Shown: piece by piece, positions 42,596 to 47,847 of the stretch
How the letters are laid out: each line of letters starts with the position of its first letter
Numbering within the stretch: the first letter of the stretch is position 1
Assembly: GCA_021777055.1 (NCBI GenBank)
Contig: JAIQZO010000007.1
Coordinates: 1-47,847, forward strand
Origin: Candidatus Anammoxibacter sp.
GTDB lineage: Bacteria > Planctomycetota > Brocadiia > Brocadiales > Anammoxibacteraceae
Direction: 5' to 3'
Length of the DNA: 47,847 nucleotides
Translations under genes and position numbers: made by a program
Notes under the pieces: generated by a model
Seen by the model: only the letters and a program-made list of their open reading frames with translations
Told to the model about the DNA's origin: nothing
Database searches by the model: none

Positions 42596-45262
42596 TCATA
42601 AGTTTATATTAAAAGGTAAACGTATAACAAATTTAGTCCCTTTTCCCGGTGTAGATTCAACTTCCATAGAACCTCCATGATTCTCAGTGATTATAAAGTA
42701 AGATACCGAAAGTCCTAATCCGGTTCCAAGTCCCACATCTTTAGTAGAAAAGAAAGGTTCAAATACCCTTTTCCTAGTGGCTTGATCCATACCAGGTCCA
42801 TTATCCTCAATATCAATGCGAGCCATATTTTTATCACGTAATGCGCGTATTATGAACTTCGGTTTTTTATCCGGAGCATTTTCTTCAGCCATAGCCTGCG
42901 CTCCATTCTTTAGCACATTTAGTATCACTTGTTGAATCTTTGTTTTCTCACAATTTACAGGAGGCAGAGCAGATTCATATTTTCGCTCAATTTCAATTTG
43001 GCGAAAATCATACTTTTTTCTCAGATCGTATTCGTTCGATGCCAATTCAAGCGTTTGATCAAGCAAATCATTCAGATTATGAGGCATAAAATCTGAGACA
43101 CTTTTACGACTGAAGCTTAACATGTTATCAACTATTTTTGCCGCCCGCTGACCAGAAAGTCTAATTGCTTCAACCATACTTTTTACTTCACGCTTATCCA
43201 CATACTCCTTGATGTTTGTAAATTTAGTCCCGCAATCCATAGCAACATCCTGATTTGCTTGAAGATCAGATGATATACGGTCAAGCACAACCTGAGAGCT
43301 TTGTAAAATACCCGCCAACGGATTATTAATTTCGTGTGCCATCCCGGCGGCCAGGCCTCCAACAGATAACATCTTTTCCGATTGGATCATTATTTCTTCC
43401 ATCCGAACACGATCTGTCACGTCATCAATCCTGATTACCGCGCCTTTTACACCACTTGAAATAAGCGGATAAATTGTCAAATCATAAAACCGAGTTTCGC
43501 CTTTAATCTTTCTAGGCATATTCTCATCTTTACTTGGAGTTTTGCATTGAATCACCTCTTGCACTTTTTCTATTGCAATTGCCGGCTGTGTAAATATTTC
43601 ACTTAATTTACGACAACGAGCATCTTCAACTGATACACCGGTATATTTTTCTGCTTCCAGATTCCAATGCATAATACGTCCGTTATAATCAACTGTCACA
43701 AGGACCGAAGGCATAGAGTCAGTTACATTCTTGAGTAGGTTCCGCAAATACCTCATCCCGTCTTCAGCACGCTTTCGTTCAACAACCCGTCCAAGTTCAG
43801 TTCCCACATCGGACATAAAGTCCATAAATGTCAAATCAGGAGGAACACGTTCTGTTGAAAAAAATTCTAGCGCAGCAACAACTTCAGTCCCCACCATCAC
43901 AGGAAAAGCAAAGCCAGATTCAATGCCAACGCTAGTTGCAGTGTTTGCCCTTGGAAAATTCGGGTGACTGGCCACATCCGTAATCCATTGTGGTGTCTTA
44001 TATTCAAGTACAAGACCTGGTAATCCCCTACCTTTTTCAAACTTAATTTTGTTTGTATGATCTATAAATGCAGTAAAACGTTCTGGGTTTTCAACATTCC
44101 ATATTGATGTGGGCTCTAATAAATCAGGTTTTTCTTTTGATGTAATAAAAGCGTGTCCAATGGGCCACCCCATATAACGACATACTTCATTCAGAATGGG
44201 TCTAAATGCATCTTCTATTTCTGCACTTCTATTTGCGGATATAGCGGCAACCTGAAGTAATCGCAAGAATGAATTCTTTACTTTTAACGCATTCTCAACC
44301 ATCTTTCTATCTGTCACATCCTGTATTGTCCCAAAAATCCTAACAGCCTTTCCATTGCTGTCATAAGCAACTTCAGCCTGGGCATGGACAATTTTTTCTC
44401 CACCATCCGGCAATACAATACGATGATCAATATTATATGGAACCTTATGGGATAAAGTTTTTCTGATAGAGTCATTAACTAATGCAATATCCCCGGGATG
44501 AACAAAACTCAAAAATTTCTTAAATGTAATATTTAATAGGTTAGGAAAAAGGCCAAAGATACAGTATATTTCATCTGACCAGTAAATCTTATCTCTTAAA
44601 ATATCCCAATCCCAGTTTCCCAATTGAGCAATTCGCTGTGCCTGACCAAGCTCTTTTTCAGTTTTTGATCTCTCTTCAATCTCAGTCTCAAGCAGCTTGT
44701 TCGTTTCTACTAACTTGTCCCGGCTCTTGTTAACTTCTTCATACAGTATTGCATTCTGTAGACCTATAGCAATACCGTTTGAAAGGGTCTCAAGAAACGT
44801 AGATTGTAAGCTAAAGTCTCTATTACTTTTACCCGAAGCTAATCCCAAAACCCCTATGGTCTTTCCCTCCTTCAGCAATGGAAGGGCAGCAAAAGAACGG
44901 AAACCTGCCATTTTACACTCATGCCATGTACAACGGGAATCAGAATGGATATCATATGAATATAAAGCCTTCCCACTTTTTGCCGAATTTCCGCATAAAC
45001 ACTCACCGAGTTTATGCAGCTGAGTCTCTTCATGTTTATATGCTGGGTCTGCGGAATGTAATCCATACAAGACAAGATCTTCTCCATCCAACAGGAAAAT
45101 CATTACCATATCAGGAGAAAGAAGAGGAACTATACCTTTTAAAGCCACTTGGACTACTTCATTTAAAGACAAGCTTGCATTTACCTGTTGCATAAGAGTA
45201 TTTAATGTAGATAACTCACTTATGCGTTGTTGAAGTTCAGATTCAACAACCGTCCCTTCCAT
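42596..45262 (-). CDS. multi-sensor histidine kinase (GAF-PAS-GAF-PAS-HisKA-HATPase)
   Basis: The ATG at 45262 has AGGAG about 9 bases upstream; a longer frame to 45319 overlaps the previous gene and is less likely. About 888 residues, no membrane helix, so cytoplasmic. Order: GAF (about 40-190, with GECLCGNSAKSG and RCTWHECKMAGFRSF, a Cys-rich variant), PAS/PAC (about 220-330; AQLGNWDWDILRDKIYWSDE), GAF (about 345-510), PAS (about 530-640), then HisKA with the phosphorylated His in MAHEINNPLAG and HATPase boxes QQVILNVLKNGAQAM, DNGPGM, GLGTGLGLSVSYFI. It belongs with the receiver protein and sigma-54 regulator downstream. The ligand is unknown; the Cys-rich GAF may hold a cofactor. Confidence 0.95.
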   Translation of the reverse strand: MEGTVVESELQQRISELSTLNTLMQQVNASLSLNEVVQVALKGIVPLLSPDMVMIFLLDGEDLVLYGLHSADPAYKHEETQLHKLGECLCGNSAKSGKALYSYDIHSDSRCTWHECKMAGFRSFAALPLLKEGKTIGVLGLASGKSNRDFSLQSTFLETLSNGIAIGLQNAILYEEVNKSRDKLVETNKLLETEIEERSKTEKELGQAQRIAQLGNWDWDILRDKIYWSDEIYCIFGLFPNLLNITFKKFLSFVHPGDIALVNDSIRKTLSHKVPYNIDHRIVLPDGGEKIVHAQAEVAYDSNGKAVRIFGTIQDVTDRKMVENALKVKNSFLRLLQVAAISANRSAEIEDAFRPILNEVCRYMGWPIGHAFITSKEKPDLLEPTSIWNVENPERFTAFIDHTNKIKFEKGRGLPGLVLEYKTPQWITDVASHPNFPRANTATSVGIESGFAFPVMVGTEVVAALEFFSTERVPPDLTFMDFMSDVGTELGRVVERKRAEDGMRYLRNLLKNVTDSMPSVLVTVDYNGRIMHWNLEAEKYTGVSVEDARCRKLSEIFTQPAIAIEKVQEVIQCKTPSKDENMPRKIKGETRFYDLTIYPLISSGVKGAVIRIDDVTDRVRMEEIMIQSEKMLSVGGLAAGMAHEINNPLAGILQSSQVVLDRISSDLQANQDVAMDCGTKFTNIKEYVDKREVKSMVEAIRLSGQRAAKIVDNMLSFSRKSVSDFMPHNLNDLLDQTLELASNEYDLRKKYDFRQIEIERKYESALPPVNCEKTKIQQVILNVLKNGAQAMAEENAPDKKPKFIIRALRDKNMARIDIEDNGPGMDQATRKRVFEPFFSTKDVGLGTGLGLSVSYFIITENHGGSMEVESTPGKGTKFVIRLPFNINL

Positions 45263-45293
45263 AATACGATTCTCCTGTTTTGACACTTGTGTA

Positions 45294-46364
45294 CTAACCA
45301 ATGCTGCCATTGAAATCATACCCCATAAAAGGTTGATTATGGGGTATTTGATACCCTATTTTTTCTCTGAAATAATTTGCAATATCAGTAATAACTGATG
45401 TATCTATTATCTCATCGTTTCCTCTTAATGCAATATAATCTATCACCAAGGCCTCTAAAGGGGTATTTCCAGCTCTGTCACCAAGACCTAAAAGTGTACA
45501 GTTTACCACGCTACATCCATATAACCACGCAGTAACTGAATTACTTACCGCTTTATAAAAATCATTATGCCCATGCCATTCAATCCATTCTGTAGGTACT
45601 GCAGCATAGTGGGTCAGTCCGTAAATAATTCCGGAGACGCTCCTTGGAAGAGCAGCACCAGGATAACTTACCGCAACTCCCAATGTATCACAAGCCCTTA
45701 TTTTTACAGGCATCTTATATTCCTGTGATAATCTCATCAACTCCTGCGCAAATGGTACAACAAACCCATAAATATCGGCCCTGGTTATATCCTCAAAATG
45801 ACACCGCGGAATAATACCTTCGTCAAGGGATGATTTTACAATATCCAAATATCCTTCCATTGCTTCCTTGCGTGTCTTTTTTAATTTCAAGAAAATATGA
45901 TAATCTGAAACAGACGTTAAAATACCGGTCTCCTTTAAACCTATCTCCTTGACAGCTCTAAAATCCTCTTTTGAAGCCCTTATCCACCCTGTTATTTCCG
46001 GATATTTATAACCTCTTTCCATACACATTCTAACCGCTTTTTTATCATCTTCTGTGGAAAGAAAAAATTCCGATTGCCTTATTAACCCAGACTTTCCACT
46101 TAATCTGTGCAACATTTCATACAGATCTACTATCTGTGTAACAGTATATGGTGGTCTTGATTGCTGACCGTCACGAAACGTTGTGTCTGTGATCCATATC
46201 TCTTTTGGAATATCTATGGGGTTTTCTCTGTAATTAAATGGAATCTTTGGAATACTTTCATAAGAAAAGGTTTCGCTGAAAAGATGTGGTTCCTCAACAT
46301 CCTGAAACTCAAATTTATGTTCTTTTGGTTCCAATGACCTTCTTGTTTTGTTATAAACTAGCAT
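45294..46364 (-). CDS. DRE-TIM metallolyase (isopropylmalate/citramalate-synthase-like), truncated
   Basis: 356 residues. The catalytic barrel of the HMGL-like family is present: ITDTTFRDGQQSRPPYT (metal-binding D and R), HFEDITRADIYGFVVPFAQ, ACDTLGVAVSYPG, and IEWHGHNDFYKAVSNS plus TLLGLGDRAGNTPLEALV (the H-x-H metal site and G-x-G). Members condense acetyl-CoA with a 2-oxoacid. The reading frame stops after PFMGYDFNGSIG, where relatives continue with a lid region (AGIHADGL type) of about 100 residues or more that contributes to catalysis. The other frames after the stop show nothing like the lid. It may be a truncated, inactive gene or a special short form. Confidence 0.85.
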   Translation of the reverse strand: MLVYNKTRRSLEPKEHKFEFQDVEEPHLFSETFSYESIPKIPFNYRENPIDIPKEIWITDTTFRDGQQSRPPYTVTQIVDLYEMLHRLSGKSGLIRQSEFFLSTEDDKKAVRMCMERGYKYPEITGWIRASKEDFRAVKEIGLKETGILTSVSDYHIFLKLKKTRKEAMEGYLDIVKSSLDEGIIPRCHFEDITRADIYGFVVPFAQELMRLSQEYKMPVKIRACDTLGVAVSYPGAALPRSVSGIIYGLTHYAAVPTEWIEWHGHNDFYKAVSNSVTAWLYGCSVVNCTLLGLGDRAGNTPLEALVIDYIALRGNDEIIDTSVITDIANYFREKIGYQIPHNQPFMGYDFNGSIG

Positions 46365-46435
46365 TTTTTTACTTAATACCTAAAATTTAATAATTCTTAA
46401 TCCTTTTTTCAGATTTATACTAAAAAAATAAGGAC

Positions 46436-46879
46436 TCAATACATAACGGCTTGATTTTGAAATACCTCTTTCCCTAATTTTGTTGAACTCTGTTCAATAA
46501 AGTCAGCTGATAATATCTTTGATAGTTTTGGAGTTGATCCCAAGATCACCTGTGCCTCGCTTTCCATGGGGCAAAAGGCCTGTTCTCCTTGAGGAGTTTG
46601 GTATTGATAATGATATCGTTTAATAGACACATCACCGTATGGAGTTTGGTATGTTTGCGTAGATTTCTCTTTTGATGTCCAATTGATCTCTCCTGATAAA
46701 GAAAAAATATCCTCTCCATCCGTGTCAAACTTTTCAATGGCCCTTTTTGTAGCTAAACAGCCAAGCTTGTTTACTGCTTCCTGTATACGATCCTCCATCT
46801 CCAACATACTCCCATTCAAATCAATCTGAATCTGAAGCGTAACCTTATTATTTTCTTCTTTTACTATTTTTGGTCTCAT
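46436..46879 (-). pseudogene. N-terminal fragment of an ISKra4-type transposase
   Basis: About 147 codons from the ATG at 46879, preceded by GGAG (the GTG at 46891 is an alternative). The segment TYQTPYGDVSIKRYHYQYQT, then CPMESEAQVILGSTPKLSKI, matches the N-terminal part of ISKra4 family transposases (TPYGEVAVERHVYQ / STPRFAKIVSHKYA type). The protein stops at FQNQAVMY, well short of the DDE catalytic core (usually about 400-450 residues). No downstream part of the element is visible. It is a remnant of an insertion sequence, next to the truncated isopropylmalate-synthase-like gene. Confidence 0.75.
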
Positions 46880-47491
46880 TACTTTCTCCACTAAATAACC
46901 ACAGAATAATTAATATTACACTTAGAAATCCTAAATTGCGTTTAGAAATTATTCAAATTGTTTGCAATCTTTTGTAATCAATAGTTTAGGAATCTAACTA
47001 ATTGTTTCTAAGCCACTATACAAAACGTATGCCAAAACGATTGCATTTACAATTATCTGTCTAAATTTTAATGTTTTGCCAAAAAAAAACATATGGAATT
47101 TACCCAAGATATTTATTTCTTTAACGATAGAAACAATATTGCGAGGAGAAACATGTTATCTTTATACTAATGTAACAAGTTACTAACATGCACCTTACAA
47201 ATACACCACATCTGTTTTATTTAGATAATATTGGATTACTAACGCGGATATCTTACTGTAAATACAAGAAACATATACTTCTTCTAAGGACTAAAATATT
47301 TTATTTTATATATGACATGTTTATTGTTTATCTCAAATAAACTTTGGATAAACGATAGTGGATGTGTGCATTGCACAATACTGTGCAATGTGGCATAGTT
47401 GTGCAGTGATAAAAAATGCAAAAAGAAAATACATCGAATCAGTGTTATCAGGTTAGCTATTTTGCTTCACACATATGCTTACTAACATTAA
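46880..47491. other. spacer with one palindrome, no gene
   Basis: AT-rich sequence with no coding signal. CATTGCACA-ATAC-TGTGCAATG at 47369-47390 is a perfect 9-bp stem with a 4-base loop, possibly an operator or small structured element. CTATTTTGCTTCACACATATGC at about 47458 resembles a block at 7660-7690. Confidence 0.5.
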
Positions 47492-47600
47492 TTGCCTAAA
47501 ATGCATAAAATGAGCTAAAATTATAGAAATTTATTTATTATTAATTAAAAACATGACTATCAACTTTAGGCACTTAAAGTAATTTAGGCATATTAGGCAA
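47492..47600. mobile_element. MITE-like element with inverted TTGCCTAA ends
   Basis: TTGCCTAAAATGCATAAA at the left end and TTTAGGCATATTAGGCAA at the right end are inverted repeats with 2 mismatches in 18. The 109-bp element contains the block ATGAGCTAAAATTATAG..AAAAACATGACTATCAAC. The same block occurs at 6335-6410 and the left end at 8435-8475, so it is a family of non-coding mobile pieces. Confidence 0.7.
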
Positions 47601-47847
47601 CTTCTCACCCTATAGTATTACCCCGTAAAAACTTCTTTTTTTAGAAAGGAATTTTTAACGTGCATTGTTAAGTCCTTTGCACCAACATAGTTACTGGTTA
47701 CTTGACACTAGATGCTTGATGATTTATTTAAACGCCTTAAAAACGTTATATCTCAAATTAAATTCGGCTCTTTTTATGTTGCATCTTGACAAGAAAGATA
47801 GAAATCTAACTATTTGCCTGTATCCAGTATCCGTTGCCTGTATCCAG
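47601..47847. repeat. repeat-rich end of window
   Basis: No gene. TTGCCTGTATCCAG occurs twice at 47814-47847, cut by the window edge. This fits the GTATTC/CTGGCTCC-type family also present at 14240, 20586, 27800 and 27951. Confidence 0.5.

Noticed and set aside
3900..47600. CRISPR array
   Set aside because: The repeats seen (15-bp dyads, 14-bp minisatellite) have no unique spacers between units, so none is a CRISPR.

Overview
The window is AT-rich DNA from what looks like a planctomycete, most likely an anammox-type (Brocadiales) lineage such as Candidatus Scalindua. This is inferred from gene style: membrane-anchored VWA proteins with a D-CICCGFGA transmembrane motif, PEGA plus SUMF1 fusions, very long exported coiled-coil proteins, an FHA protein fused to an Hsp70/actin-like fold, and large intergenic spaces full of small repeats. 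No rRNA or tRNA gene was recognised, so the taxonomy is not proven.

Layout. Positions 1-2060 hold a Russian-doll nest of group II introns on the minus strand; the one reverse transcriptase visible is broken. Positions 2061-8509 are accessory: a secreted cysteine-rich protein, a decayed SPASM (radical SAM) fragment, a Mn-type superoxide dismutase, a GNAT acetyltransferase, a lasso-peptide-B2-like protease and an HPr-kinase-like protein, separated by repeats. Positions 8510-27771 form one long minus-strand cluster (read from 27771 down to 8510): an exported coiled-coil protein, a large lipoprotein, a TPR/coiled-coil PEGA protein, a PEGA-SUMF1 protein, a small exported protein, a 1067-residue Gln/Ser-rich coiled-coil protein, an exported beta-domain protein, a toxin-antitoxin pair, a SIMPL protein, a MotA/TolQ/ExbB-like channel, an Hsp70-like/FHA protein, two VWA proteins with an ExbD-like membrane segment, and a membrane-anchored thioredoxin-fold protein lacking CxxC. 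I consider this the most interesting part: it looks like an undescribed envelope complex in which an ion-driven TolQ-type motor is paired with VWA proteins. Inverted copies of a hairpin-rich repeat of roughly 350-430 bp lie at 8000-8360 and 24574-25008, bracketing its core.

Positions 29070-33946 carry two lipoproteins (glycine zipper; HSL-type esterase), a pseudo-PLD/OB-fold protein, a TPR lipoprotein and a bacteriohemerythrin. Positions 33996-36679 are an Mla-type lipid transport operon whose ATPase has lost several catalytic motifs. Positions 36769-39580 are a DctPQM TRAP transporter. Positions 40126-45262 are a two-component system (sigma-54 activator, receiver protein, multi-GAF/PAS histidine kinase), possibly controlling the transporter. 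Positions 45294-46879 are a truncated isopropylmalate-synthase-like gene and an ISKra4-type transposase fragment, followed by a repeat-rich end.
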